NCBI GenBank assembly: GCA_022764045.1
Contig: JALERU010000055.1
Location: 1 to 34,222, forward strand
DNA length: 34,222 nucleotides
Source of the DNA: Clostridiales bacterium
GTDB lineage: Bacteria; Bacillota; Clostridia; Oscillospirales; Oscillospiraceae
Direction: 5' to 3'
Shown here: piece by piece, positions 1 to 7,781 of the stretch
How positions within the stretch are numbered: position 1 is the stretch's first letter
Layout of the letters: each line of letters begins with the position of its first letter
Made by a program: the position numbers and the translations under genes
The notes under the pieces: model-generated
What the model saw: only the letters and a program-made list of their open reading frames with translations
The model's database searches: none
Told to the model about the DNA's origin: nothing

Positions 1-116
1 GCCGAGGGTACTATGTGGACACGGCAGGGAAGAATGCAAAGAAAATAGAGGAGTATATCCGGCATCAGTTAGACGAGGACAAGGCAGGAGAACAACTGAC
101 GATGGGAAATTTCTAA
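1..116 (+). CDS. tnpA: IS200/IS605-family transposase TnpA, C-terminal fragment (window edge)
   Basis: The frame is open from the left edge and ends at TAA 114-116. It encodes about 37 residues including DTAGKNAKKIEEYIRHQ. This resembles the C-terminal helix of IS200-type Y1 HUH transposases, in which the segment after the catalytic tyrosine reads roughly DT-G-N---I--YI--Q. The catalytic HUH pair and the tyrosine would lie left of the window, so activity cannot be judged. GC-rich hairpins follow the stop codon, as expected for the right end of such an element. The family call rests on a short motif and is an inference. Confidence 0.6.
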   Translation, partial: RGYYVDTAGKNAKKIEEYIRHQLDEDKAGEQLTMGNF

Positions 117-245
117 ACCCGTTTACGGGTAGCAAGTAGCAAAACTTTCGCGGCTGACAGACCGTATTTGCGCGACGGGACGCGCGGGCTAATAACATAG
201 GGCTTTGCCCGCATATGAAATACCCCCGGCTTGGCCGGGGGATAT
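117..245 (+). mobile_element. Probable right end of the IS200/IS605-type element
   Basis: Immediately after the transposase stop there are three small hairpins: ACCCG-TTTA-CGGGT (117-130), GGGC-TTT-GCCC (about 201-210) and CCCCCGG-CTTGG-CCGGGGG (223-241). Elements of this family are recognised through subterminal hairpins rather than inverted repeats, and a GC hairpin close to the end followed by AT-rich DNA fits. The exact terminus cannot be fixed without an empty-site comparison. Confidence 0.45.
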
Positions 246-311
246 TTATTATTGTTGATCCAGGGAACCTGCCGCATGGAGCCCTTCATGCCCCCCTCAC
301 CCATGCAAAAA

Positions 312-348
312 CCAGGCCCCACTGGGTTGATGCCGCAGCGGGGCCTGG
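312..348 (-). terminator. Intrinsic terminator of coaX
   Basis: On the minus strand a 9-bp stem CCAGGCCCC / GGGGCCTGG is followed by TTTTT (complement of 307-311). It starts just after the coaX stop codon, so it ends that transcript. Confidence 0.75.
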
Positions 349-351
349 GGT

Positions 352-1146
352 TTATTCTTTCTCCTGGTTCTTTTTCTGTGCCTTCCGATACCGTTCGTAA
401 ATGATCCGCAGGCCGTCTACAATGAGCTGGCTGTCCACCACGTCGATGAGGTCGGTGTTGTCGGCGATGAGGCGGGCCAGGCCGCCGGTGGCTACCACCT
501 TGACATTGTCGCCGTAGCCCAGCTCCTGTTTGGCCTGGCGGATGAGGTACTCTGCCGCGCCGATGTAGCCCAGGACAGAGCCCGCCTGGATCTGCTGGAT
601 GGTGTTCTGGCCCAGCACGGTGCCGGGGTTCACCAGCTCGATCCGGGGCAGCATGGCCGCCTGGCGGAAGAGGGCGTCGGTGGAGACCCGGATGCCGGCC
701 AGGATGCAGCCGCCCAGGTAGGTCCCCTGGGCGTCCACCGCGTCTACGGTGGTGGCGGTGCCGAAGTCCAGCACCACCAGGGGCTTGCCGTATTTCTCCA
801 TGGCCGCCACGCAGGCCACCGCCCGGTCGGCGCCCAGGTGGTCCTCCCCCTCGTAGTGGATCTCCGGGGGGATGTCATCGTCGATGATAAGGGGGCGCTT
901 TCCAAAGTATTTCATAATGGCGTTGGTCAGGGTGTACATGACCTGGGGCACCACCGAGGCAATGATCACATCGCAGACCTGGTTGGTATCCAGGTTGAAC
1001 CGGCGGAAATACTCGCACACCGTCAGCCCGATCTCGTCCGAGGTCTTGTTGGCGTCTGTCATCAGGCGGAAGCTGCCCACCAGCTCCTCCCCCTCCAAAA
1101 GGCCGAACACCATGTTGGTGTTGCCCACATCAATGGCCATCAGCAT
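352..1146 (-). CDS. coaX: Type III pantothenate kinase (CoaX)
   Basis: This 264-residue cytosolic enzyme phosphorylates pantothenate with ATP, the first committed step of coenzyme A synthesis. The ASKHA-fold signatures are clear: the N-terminal phosphate-binding motif DVGNTN (residues 6-11), GADR (105-108) and DFGTATTVD (127-135). Length is normal for type III enzymes, which are not feedback-inhibited by CoA. The ATG at 1146 has GGAGG eight bases upstream; a second ATG two codons in is less well placed. The gene is transcribed alone, away from a small rightward gene, with its own promoter and terminator. Confidence 0.95.
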   Translation of the reverse strand: MLMAIDVGNTNMVFGLLEGEELVGSFRLMTDANKTSDEIGLTVCEYFRRFNLDTNQVCDVIIASVVPQVMYTLTNAIMKYFGKRPLIIDDDIPPEIHYEGEDHLGADRAVACVAAMEKYGKPLVVLDFGTATTVDAVDAQGTYLGGCILAGIRVSTDALFRQAAMLPRIELVNPGTVLGQNTIQQIQAGSVLGYIGAAEYLIRQAKQELGYGDNVKVVATGGLARLIADNTDLIDVVDSQLIVDGLRIIYERYRKAQKKNQEKE

Positions 1147-1214
1147 TGTCGTTTCCTCCTATTGTATAGCCGCTTCCCCTCCCGCGAAATTTGGGGGAAA
1201 AGGAAGACGGAACG

Positions 1215-1243
1215 ATCATAGCACACTCCATGGGGTTTTTCCA
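1215..1243 (-). promoter_or_regulatory. Probable coaX promoter with extended -10
   Basis: On the minus strand there is a -10 TATGAT preceded by TGC (extended -10), and a -35 TGGAAA 17 bases upstream. It lies about 70 bases in front of the coaX start. The -35 matches consensus at four of six positions and the -10 at five of six. Confidence 0.5.
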
Positions 1244-1334
1244 GACCTATTTTGTTTTTTCTTGTCTCCGGCAGGCACATTGGCCCCCGTCCCCTCATAT
1301 ACTGGGACAGCAACACCCGGAAGGAGACCATGCC

Positions 1335-1604
1335 ATGCCAAATTTTGCTGACCAGTTGGGGTCCAATCCCCAGGCCAAACAGCTGCTGGAAAACCAAAAG
1401 GCCATCCGGCAGATGCTGGCAAACCCGGAGACCCGGAAGGTCCTCCAGTCTTTGCAGAAAAAGAACGTCAACCGCCTGCAGGCAGCGGCCCAGTCCGCCC
1501 TTCAAGGGGACACCTCTGCCCTGACCGGGGTGCTCCAAGAGCTCTCGGCAGACCCCCAGGCCGCCAAGGCCATGGAGCGGCTGAACCAAACCATGAACCG
1601 GTAA
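1335..1604 (+). CDS. Hypothetical small helical protein (89 aa)
   Basis: The start ATG at 1335 is preceded by AAGGAGA at 1321-1327. The product has no membrane segment or signal peptide. It is almost entirely predicted helix and rich in Gln and Leu, with two similar N- and C-terminal phrases (NPQAKQLLENQKAI and DPQAAKAMERLNQ). I do not recognise the family. It is followed after 36 bases by another small helical protein that starts in a similar style (LLADPDAM), so the two are probably co-expressed and may be related. No function can be assigned. Confidence 0.7.
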   Translation: MPNFADQLGSNPQAKQLLENQKAIRQMLANPETRKVLQSLQKKNVNRLQAAAQSALQGDTSALTGVLQELSADPQAAKAMERLNQTMNR

Positions 1605-1640
1605 CGGCCCCGGCCCCGGAGGAGAAAGGAGGGATGTCCC

Positions 1641-2033
1641 ATGGCCGACTTTGAAGAGGCCCTCAACTCCCTGCTGGCCGACCCCGACGCCATGGGGCAG
1701 ATCATGGCCCTGGCCGGCAAGCTGGGCCTGGGGGACGAGACGGCCTCCCCGGACCAAGGGGAGACCCCCGCCCCCCAAGAGGCCCCTTCGGCCCCCGAGG
1801 GGCTCCCTCCCCTTTTTGGGCCGGACCAGTTGGGCCAGATGGGAAAGCTGCTGGAGCTGGTCCAGGCCAGCCGCCAAACCGACCGGGAGGCCGACGCCCT
1901 CATCGCCGCCCTGCGGCCCTTCCTGCGGGCTGACCGGCAGAGAAAGCTGGACCGGGCGGTCCAGCTGGCGGGGCTGTCCCGGGCGGCCCGGCAGGCCTAC
2001 CGCCTATGGAAAGAGGGTGAGCTCCATTTATAA
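1641..2033 (+). CDS. Hypothetical protein with Pro-rich linker (130 aa)
   Basis: The start ATG follows AAAGGAGGG at about 1626-1634. Layout: N-terminal helical segment (about 1-35), a Pro/Ala/Glu-rich linker (about 36-60), and a C-terminal basic helical segment (about 65-130). No signal peptide or transmembrane segment is visible. It is the second gene of a three-gene rightward group; its end overlaps the next gene's probable GTG start. The family is not recognised. Codon use matches the surrounding GC-rich chromosome, so it looks resident. Confidence 0.7.
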   Translation: MADFEEALNSLLADPDAMGQIMALAGKLGLGDETASPDQGETPAPQEAPSAPEGLPPLFGPDQLGQMGKLLELVQASRQTDREADALIAALRPFLRADRQRKLDRAVQLAGLSRAARQAYRLWKEGELHL

Positions 2034-2298
2034 CGCCTACATACCGGGGCCCGGCCCCTATGAAAAAATCCCGGAGGAGCATCCCCCGGGATTTGAGTCT
2101 GTGTTTTCTTCTTTGCTGGGCGGAAAGGGCAAGGGCCTTGGCTCGGGCCTGCTGGAAAAGCTGGGCCTGAGCAAGCTGGACAGCGGAGACATCCTCCTGC
2201 TGCTGATCCTCTTTCTGCTCTGGCGGGAGGGGGACCACTTTGACCTGGTCCTCCTGCTGGCCTTGGCCTTCCTCTTTCTCCGGGACGATGAGGGGTGA
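2017..2298 (+). CDS. Small membrane protein, hypothetical (93 aa)
   Basis: The reading frame begins best at GTG 2017, inside the last codons of the preceding gene; no in-frame ATG serves better and the ribosome site is weak, which suggests translational coupling. The N-terminal half is soluble, with a tyrosine/proline-rich motif (AYIPGPGPYEKIPEE). The C-terminal half has two hydrophobic stretches (LLLLILFLLW and LVLLLALAFLFL) separated by a short acidic loop, so it should sit in the membrane as a hairpin. Function is unknown. Confidence 0.55.
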   Translation: MSSIYNAYIPGPGPYEKIPEEHPPGFESVFSSLLGGKGKGLGSGLLEKLGLSKLDSGDILLLLILFLLWREGDHFDLVLLLALAFLFLRDDEG

Positions 2299-2302
2299 GC
2301 CC

Positions 2303-3034
2303 TCACCCGCTCTCGTGGAGCACGGTGCCATCGGGCAGGGAGAAGAGGGTCCCCTTCTCCAGGGGGGCCAGTTGGGCCTCGGTCATCTCATAGACTTTCT
2401 CGTCCCCCTCGTAACTCTCCGCCGCGCAGAGAAGGCCGGTGGCATTTTCGATCCAGTAGCGATCTCGGTTGTCCTGGGCGGCCGCCACCTCCACATAGAT
2501 GCAGTCCTTGCCGTTTTTCTCCTCATAGCCGGCGGCGGTGATCTGGCTGGGCTCCAGCTTCAGCACGTCCTCATAGGTGGGGATGCGCTGGGCCAGGTCG
2601 GCGGTGTCGTCGCCGGCGTCGGTCTCTCGCCAGGTCTGATCCCCGGCGTACCAGAGCCGGAGCTTGCCCTCTCCCACCAGCCGGTACTGGGTGATTCCCC
2701 CCACAGTGTTGGCGGTGCGGACATAGTCCCCGTCGGCCCAGATCTCCACCTTGTCCGAGGACTGCCCTCCCTGCCAGAACAGGCGGACGGTGAGCTCCCG
2801 GTAATAGCTCTCCGGACGGGAGAGGCTGGCGATGACGCTCTGGACTGTGTCGGGGGTGACCTCCACCGGGAGGAAATTTTTCCCTTCCTCCCCCACGGCC
2901 TCCTGGTTCACGTCAGGCAAAAGGACCTCGGGGGCCCGGCCGGTGAGGGCGGGCAGCACCATGCTGGCAAACACAGCGGCAAAGACGGTGATGGCAATGG
3001 CGATCACCAAAATGGTGCGGTTTTTTTGTTCCAT
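2303..3034 (-). CDS. Membrane-anchored extracytoplasmic hypothetical protein (243 aa)
   Basis: The protein starts with a basic tip and one hydrophobic helix (about residues 7-30: ILVIAIAITVFAAVFASMVL) that looks like an uncleaved signal anchor. The rest is a soluble beta-rich domain rich in Tyr, Trp and acidic residues. It resembles the lipoprotein-like outer domains of Firmicutes but no family is recognised. It is the last gene of the leftward run trpS - glycosyltransferase - epimerase, 57 bases after the epimerase, and converges on the rightward small genes with only four bases between the stops. Confidence 0.75.
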   Translation of the reverse strand: MEQKNRTILVIAIAITVFAAVFASMVLPALTGRAPEVLLPDVNQEAVGEEGKNFLPVEVTPDTVQSVIASLSRPESYYRELTVRLFWQGGQSSDKVEIWADGDYVRTANTVGGITQYRLVGEGKLRLWYAGDQTWRETDAGDDTADLAQRIPTYEDVLKLEPSQITAAGYEEKNGKDCIYVEVAAAQDNRDRYWIENATGLLCAAESYEGDEKVYEMTEAQLAPLEKGTLFSLPDGTVLHESG

Positions 3035-3091
3035 GAAAGGGGGCTCCCTCCTCTCCCCGTGGGTTCTTTGCTCCGGTGGCCTCCGGGCAGG

Positions 3092-4237
3092 TTACACCAA
3101 AAATTCCTCCGGCGGCTGGTCCCGCAGACCTTGCTTCCAAAGGATGGCGTCCACGATCCGGCGGCAGGCGTTGCCGTCGCCGTAGGGGTTCACCGCCTGG
3201 GCCATGGCCTCATAGGCGGCCGGGTCGGTGAGCAGCCGGGCGGCCTGGCTGTAAACCGCCTCCTCCTCCGTTCCGGCCAGCCGGACGGTGCCGGCGGCCA
3301 CCGCCTCGGGGCGCTCGGTCTCCCGGCGGAGGACCAGCACGGGGCGGCCCAGGGCGGGAGCTTCCTCCTGGAGGCCGCCGGAGTCAGTCATCACGAAGGA
3401 GGACCGGGCCATCAGATTGTGCATCTCGTCGGGGGTCAAGGGCTGGATCAGATGAATCCGGTCATGGCCGGACAGGTGCTTCCGGGCCACCTCCTGGACC
3501 ACCGGAGAGAGGTGGACGGGGTAGACCAGCTCGGTTTCGGGGAAGTCCTCGGCAATGCGCCGCAGGGCTTTCATGATATTTTCCATGGGCTGGCCGTAGT
3601 TCTCCCGCCGGTGGCAGGTGACCAGGATGACCCGTTTCCCGGCGTAATCCAGGGTGTTCAGCAGTTGGGTGCGGAAGGAATAGTCGGGCCGGACGGTGGT
3701 TTTCAGGGCGTCGATCACCGTGTTGCCGGTGACGAAAACGCCCTCTTTGATCCCCTCTCCCAGCAGGTTTTCCCGGTTGGCCTTGGTGGGGGCAAAGTGG
3801 AACTGGGCCAGATCCCCCACCAGGGTGCGGTTCATCTCCTCGGGGAAGGGGGAGTAGCGGTCCCAGGTCCGCAGGCCGGCCTCCACATGGCCCACCGGAA
3901 TTTTTTGATAAAAGGCCGCCAAGGCCCCGGAGAAGGTGGTAGAGGTGTCGCCGTGGACCAGCACCAGGTCGGGCTTTTCCCGGGAAAGGACGGCCTCCAT
4001 CCCCAGCAGGCACTTGCTGGTGATGGTGTACAGGCTCTGGCGGTCTTCCATGATATCCAGGTCATAGTCGGGAGTAATGGCAAACAGGCGCAACACGTCA
4101 TCCAGCATCTGGCGGTGCTGGGCGGTGATGCAGCAGATGCTCTGGATCTCAGGTCTGGCCTCCAGTTCCTTCACCAGAGGGGCCATTTTCACCGCCTCCG
4201 GGCGGGTTCCGAAGATCGTCATCACTTTCAGTGGCAT
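3092..4237 (-). CDS. wecB: UDP-N-acetylglucosamine 2-epimerase (non-hydrolysing)
   Basis: It interconverts UDP-GlcNAc and UDP-ManNAc, supplying ManNAc for wall teichoic acid linkage units or other surface glycans; the Bacillus orthologue is called mnaA. Family motifs are present: GTRPEA near the N-terminus (residues 10-15), HVEAGLRT in the first third and DSGGLQEEAPALGRPVL in the C-terminal GT-B domain. The start at 4237 is chosen because AAAGGAG lies upstream and the family begins at MPLKVM; a longer frame exists but adds an unusual basic tail. The first 89 bases overlap the end of the upstream glycosyltransferase gene, implying coupled translation. Confidence 0.93.
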   Translation of the reverse strand: MPLKVMTIFGTRPEAVKMAPLVKELEARPEIQSICCITAQHRQMLDDVLRLFAITPDYDLDIMEDRQSLYTITSKCLLGMEAVLSREKPDLVLVHGDTSTTFSGALAAFYQKIPVGHVEAGLRTWDRYSPFPEEMNRTLVGDLAQFHFAPTKANRENLLGEGIKEGVFVTGNTVIDALKTTVRPDYSFRTQLLNTLDYAGKRVILVTCHRRENYGQPMENIMKALRRIAEDFPETELVYPVHLSPVVQEVARKHLSGHDRIHLIQPLTPDEMHNLMARSSFVMTDSGGLQEEAPALGRPVLVLRRETERPEAVAAGTVRLAGTEEEAVYSQAARLLTDPAAYEAMAQAVNPYGDGNACRRIVDAILWKQGLRDQPPEEFLV

Positions 4238-5318
4238 GGTGGTTGGACTCCTTTTTTTCCGAGTTTTCATGGTGGCCCTCGTTGTGGCTGAGGAAGATTT
4301 TCCCCGAGATCAGCCCCGCCAGGCACAGGGCGCACAGAAGCACCATGGCCTTCAGGGCCCCGTTGGTGGTGAGGACCACGGCGGACAGGCCCAGGATGGC
4401 GCTGATCACATAGAGGATGGCCACCGCCTGCTTCTGGTTAAAGCCCATGTCGATAAGCCGGTGATGGACGTGGCTGCGGTCGGGAGACATGGGGCTTTGC
4501 CCCTTGGAGATCCGCCGCAGGATGGCAAAGCAGGTGTCGAAGAGGGGCAGGCCCAGCATCAGGAAGGGCACCGCGAAGGAAATGATGGTGTAAAACTTAA
4601 ACAGCCCCTGGATGGACACCGTGGCCAGGATAAAGCCCAGGAAGGTGGAGCCGGTGTCTCCCATAAAGATTTTGGCGGGGTTGAGGTTATAGGGCATAAA
4701 GCCGATGCAGCCCCCGGCCAGGGCGGCCATCATCAGGGCCACCGCATTTTCGCTAACCAGCATGGCGATGACCAGCATGGTCATGGAGCTGATGGTGGAC
4801 ACCCCCACCGCCAGGCCGTCTAGGCCGTCGATGAGGTTGACGGCGTTGGTGATGGCCACGATCCAGATCACCGACAGGGGGATGGCCAGCTTGCCCAGGG
4901 TCCAGTAGGGGTTTTCGCTGAACACATTCGGGTTGGACAGCACCTGGATCACGTTGCCGTGGAGCACGGCCACCAGGGCCGCCGCAATCTGGACGATGAG
5001 CTTGGGCATGGCGGGCAGGGCGTAAATGTCGTCAAAAATGCCTAAAATCACAATGATTACGCTGCCCAGCAGCATGCCCCGCAAGGGCTGGCTCATGGGG
5101 ATAAAGATCAGGGCGCTGAGCAAAAAGCCCAGGAAGATGGCCAGGCCCCCCATCCGGGGGATGGGGTGGGTGTGCATCCGGCGGTTGTCCTTTGGCACGT
5201 CCACGGCGCCCACCATCTGGGCGATGGACTTTACAAAGGGGGTGGCAATGAAGGAGATCAGCAGGGCGGTCACCAGGGCCGCCGCGATCCGCGCGATTGC
5301 CGGCAGTTCCAAAGTCAT
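4149..5318 (-). CDS. Undecaprenyl-phosphate GlcNAc-1-phosphate transferase (WecA/TagO-like, MraY superfamily)
   Basis: This polytopic membrane enzyme transfers GlcNAc-1-phosphate from UDP-GlcNAc to undecaprenyl phosphate, the first lipid step for teichoic acid or other wall glycans. Motifs: DD within GIFDDIYALP, NAVNLIDGLDGLAVG, GDTGSTFLG and the HVHHRL loop. Together they identify the WecA/TagO branch rather than MraY proper. About ten hydrophobic segments are visible over 389 residues. The C-terminus is odd: after the last helix comes a His/Glu/Gly-rich hydrophilic tail of roughly 45 residues, encoded in the stretch overlapping wecB. AAAGGAGGG precedes the ATG. It follows trpS by 34 bases. 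Confidence 0.92.
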   Translation of the reverse strand: MTLELPAIARIAAALVTALLISFIATPFVKSIAQMVGAVDVPKDNRRMHTHPIPRMGGLAIFLGFLLSALIFIPMSQPLRGMLLGSVIIVILGIFDDIYALPAMPKLIVQIAAALVAVLHGNVIQVLSNPNVFSENPYWTLGKLAIPLSVIWIVAITNAVNLIDGLDGLAVGVSTISSMTMLVIAMLVSENAVALMMAALAGGCIGFMPYNLNPAKIFMGDTGSTFLGFILATVSIQGLFKFYTIISFAVPFLMLGLPLFDTCFAILRRISKGQSPMSPDRSHVHHRLIDMGFNQKQAVAILYVISAILGLSAVVLTTNGALKAMVLLCALCLAGLISGKIFLSHNEGHHENSEKKESNHHATESDDDLRNPPGGGENGPSGEGTGGQT

Positions 5319-5352
5319 TCTAACGTACCCTCCTTTGGGTCATGGCCGGGGG

Positions 5353-6351
5353 TCAGCGGGGCACAAAGCCCACTTTTTTGTGGACCTTCCGCAGGGTGCG
5401 GCTGGCGATGGCGGCGGCCTTTTCGGCCCCCTGGCGGTAGAGGCTTTCCAGATAGGCCTTGTCGGCCAGCAGGCGCTCGGTCTCCTCCCGGATGGGGCGC
5501 AGAGCCTCCACCACAGCCTCGCCCACGGCGGGCTTGAAGGCGCCGTAGCCCTGGCCGGAGAACTCCTCCTCCACGGCCTCGGGGGTCTTACCGGTGACGG
5601 CGGCGTAAATCTCGATGAGGTTGGACACGCCGGGCTTGTCCGGGGACCGGTAAACGCCCCCCTCGCTGTCGGTGACGGCCCGCTTGAACTTGCGCAGGAT
5701 CACCTCAGGCTTGTCCATCACCAGGATGTAGGAGTTTTCGTTGGGGCTGGACTTGCTCATCTTCTTCTCCGGCTCACTCAGGGACATGACCCGGGCGGCC
5801 ACCTTGGGGATGTAGGCCTCGGGCATGGTGAACACGTCCCCATAGACGCTGTTAAAGCGCTGGGCGATGTTCCGGGTGAGCTCCACGTGCTGGCGCTGGT
5901 CCTCTCCTACAGGGACCAGGTCGGCCTGGTAGAGGAGGATGTCGGCGGCCATCAGGCTGGGGTAGGTGAACAGGCCCGCGTTGACGTTGTCGGCGTGGGC
6001 GGCGGATTTGTCCTTAAACTGGGTCATGCGGCTGAGCTCGCCGTACATGGTGTAGCAGTTGAGCACCCAGGCCAGCTCCGCGTGCTGGGGCACCTGGGAC
6101 TGGATGAAGATGATGCTTTTTTCCGGGTCCAGGCCGCAGGCGATGAACTGGGCGTAGAGCTCCAGGGTCTGGCGGCGCAGAGCGGCGGGGTCCTGACGGA
6201 CGGTGATGGCGTGCTCGTCGGCCACGCAGTACAGGGCGTTATAATCCTCTTGCAGGGTCACCCAGTTGCGCAGGGCCCCCAGGTAGTTGCCCAGGGTGAT
6301 CTTGCCGCTGGGCTGGGTGGCGCTGAAAATGATCTTTTTCTCGTTTTCCAT
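5353..6351 (-). CDS. trpS: Tryptophanyl-tRNA synthetase
   Basis: It charges tRNA-Trp with tryptophan in the cytosol. The 332-residue length is typical of bacterial TrpRS. The class I signatures are present: the ATP-binding region PSGKITLGNYLGA near the N-terminus (the HIGH-type motif) and KMSKS in EKKMSKSSPNENSY. The start at 6351 has GGAGG five bases upstream and gives the family's usual N-terminus (MENEKKIIFSATQPSG); a longer frame would add 19 atypical residues. It is the first gene of a leftward run with wall-glycan genes. I looked for a T-box leader, common in front of Firmicute synthetase genes, and found none. Confidence 0.96.
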   Translation of the reverse strand: MENEKKIIFSATQPSGKITLGNYLGALRNWVTLQEDYNALYCVADEHAITVRQDPAALRRQTLELYAQFIACGLDPEKSIIFIQSQVPQHAELAWVLNCYTMYGELSRMTQFKDKSAAHADNVNAGLFTYPSLMAADILLYQADLVPVGEDQRQHVELTRNIAQRFNSVYGDVFTMPEAYIPKVAARVMSLSEPEKKMSKSSPNENSYILVMDKPEVILRKFKRAVTDSEGGVYRSPDKPGVSNLIEIYAAVTGKTPEAVEEEFSGQGYGAFKPAVGEAVVEALRPIREETERLLADKAYLESLYRQGAEKAAAIASRTLRKVHKKVGFVPR

Positions 6352-6423
6352 AGTACCTCCATGGGGTGGCATCCCACCCGCTTTTTCAAAAAAGCCGAAC
6401 CGGCTCAATGTTCATGTTTCTTT

Positions 6424-6452
6424 ATCTTACCACAACAACCCATTCCGTGCAA
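6424..6452 (-). promoter_or_regulatory. trpS promoter
   Basis: On the minus strand there is a -35 TTGCAC, a 17-base spacer and a -10 TAAGAT, about 70 bases upstream of the trpS start. The short leader contains a GGGTGG/CCACCC hairpin at about 6363-6378, directly upstream of the ribosome site. Confidence 0.65.
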
Positions 6453-6693
6453 GAATCCTCGCAATAAACCTTGACAATTCTGCACACAGGCAAACAATTT
6501 TTCGTTGTAGGCCACGTTTTTGTGTTGTCCATTGAGACAAAATATAGAGAATCCAAATGAATCGACTGAGAAAAAGGGGGCGTCAACGTATTCTCTGGTT
6601 TATTCCATATCCCCTAAAATTCAAAAAAATTGCACACGACTTCTGAGGGGCGGCTAATGGAGACCAGCTAACGGATGAAGTATCGCTGACCAG

Positions 6694-6735
6694 GCCCTGG
6701 GGATGAGCTGGAGAATAGCTGTCCCCGGGGCTTTT
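6694..6735 (+). terminator. Terminator-like hairpin
   Basis: The stem GCCCTGGGGA / TCCCCGGGGC (one G-U pair) with a further AGCT/AGCT inner stem is followed by TTTTC on the plus strand. No gene is seen upstream, so it may belong to a small RNA or be left from a lost gene. Confidence 0.5.
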
Positions 6736-6935
6736 CGTGTTCTTGTGGGGTTTGGATGCCTTCTTCAGTAAGGCTCTCTCCCGGGAATAGTTTTTCGGGG
6801 TATGGTGGATGGATGCTGGGAACATGTGTGGAGGGGGAAGAGCTCATAGCCAGCGGGCTGCAAAAAACCGGCTTCCAACTGTAAACCAGGGGGTGCCATC
6901 TCCAAAAATGTTGCAAATGCAACAAAAATATTCTC

Positions 6936-6972
6936 TTAATGTTTCAATTACTACCTGTAATTGAAACATTAA
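6936..6972. repeat. Perfect 16-bp inverted repeat, 5-base loop
   Basis: The arms TTAATGTTTCAATTAC and GTAATTGAAACATTAA are exact reverse complements around TACCT. It is AT-rich with no T-run, so it resembles an operator or recombination site more than a terminator. Confidence 0.8.
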
Positions 6973-7299
6973 CCCTATTTTTGCCCTTTTTTCTGGTCCT
7001 GGCCTGCCGCGTCCCTTCGCCCGTACCTTTCTTGCCCTAATATGTCAGAGCGTTTTATTATTGAAACACTTTTGACGCCCCTGAACATGCCGGGTCTGGC
7101 AACTCTCCCTCCCCTTCCCCCTTCCATCCCCCTCCCCCTCCGTTTTGTGCCCCTCTATCCAAGGTCACCAACTATGCAATCTCTCACAAAAAAACTCATT
7201 CCAAACACATCCCCTTTTCCTCTTCTCTCCCTCTCTTTTTTCTCTTCTGCCTTTACTATTATACCTAATTATATAATACATATATTATTATATAATCTC

Positions 7300-7462
7300 T
7301 ACTTCTATACAAAAGTAGATACTATGTACTTAGTACCTACTCTACAACATACCCCTATATATAAATCTCTACATCAATATAAAAGTACCTACTAACTATC
7401 CAGATATATGAGGTAATATATACTGAATAGTTAGTACCTACTTCAATATAGAAGTAGATACT
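7300..7462. repeat. AT-rich repeat cluster (AGTACCTACT / AGTAGATACT)
   Basis: AGTACCTACT occurs at 7332, 7384 and 7433, and AGTAGATACT at 7314 and 7453. Two copies lie in hairpins of the form CTACTTC...GAAGTAG, the clearest at 7438-7457 with loop AATATA. The spacing of about 50 bases suggests an ordered array of binding sites. Confidence 0.6.
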
Positions 7463-7781
7463 TGATAGTAATACAAGGGGCCCCGGCATTTTTTAGTTAA
7501 TGCTAACTTGTGTAAAAGAACCCATCCCCGAGCTGGCCCTTATTGTACCTCCACCCTCTGGCCCCTCTCCCGGCCTCCCAGTATGCACTTGCCCGCCAAG
7601 CCATCCCGGGATATCCCCCATCCCCTACACACGCACAGGAAAGCCCTCAGGGCTGCCAGACGGCGGATTCCCCGAGGGCTTCCTTCTTTTATCTGCGTGG
7701 AGTCCAGGGCAAGGATGATCCCCGCCCAGCCAATCTTCCGGCAACGCACAGGCGCATTACTCCATGGCCGGCGGCGTCTGA

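Larger units (their letters stand above)
6453..7781. other. 1.3 kb stretch without a credible gene: palindrome, repeats, pyrimidine tract
   Basis: No frame here gives a convincing protein; the open frames lack ribosome sites and have low-complexity composition. It holds a terminator hairpin (6694-6735), a perfect 16-bp inverted repeat (6936-6972), a C/T-rich tract (about 7100-7165), and an AT-rich stretch with repeated AGTACCTACT and AGTAGATACT words (7300-7462). It marks the junction between resident chromosome and accessory DNA. Confidence 0.6.

Noticed and set aside
2240..4291. Plus-strand open frame of 683 codons
   Set aside because: Antisense shadow of the epimerase and membrane-anchored genes in GC-rich DNA; His/Gly/Gln-rich composition typical of such shadows.
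6556..6645. Plus-strand 29-codon basic ORF (MNRLRKRGRQRILWF...)
   Set aside because: No ribosome binding site and no supporting context; probably chance in a gene-free stretch.
6352..6700. T-box riboswitch in front of trpS
   Set aside because: No T-box consensus (TGG-ACCGCG) or specifier stem could be found in the short leader; an ordinary promoter lies only 70 bases upstream.
7042..7395. Open frame of 117 codons on the plus strand
   Set aside because: Translation follows the pyrimidine-rich and repeat DNA (Pro/Leu/Ser and Tyr runs); no ribosome site, no protein-like pattern.
7300..7462. CRISPR array
   Set aside because: Repeats are only 10 bases, spacers are AT-rich and related to each other, and there are no cas genes.
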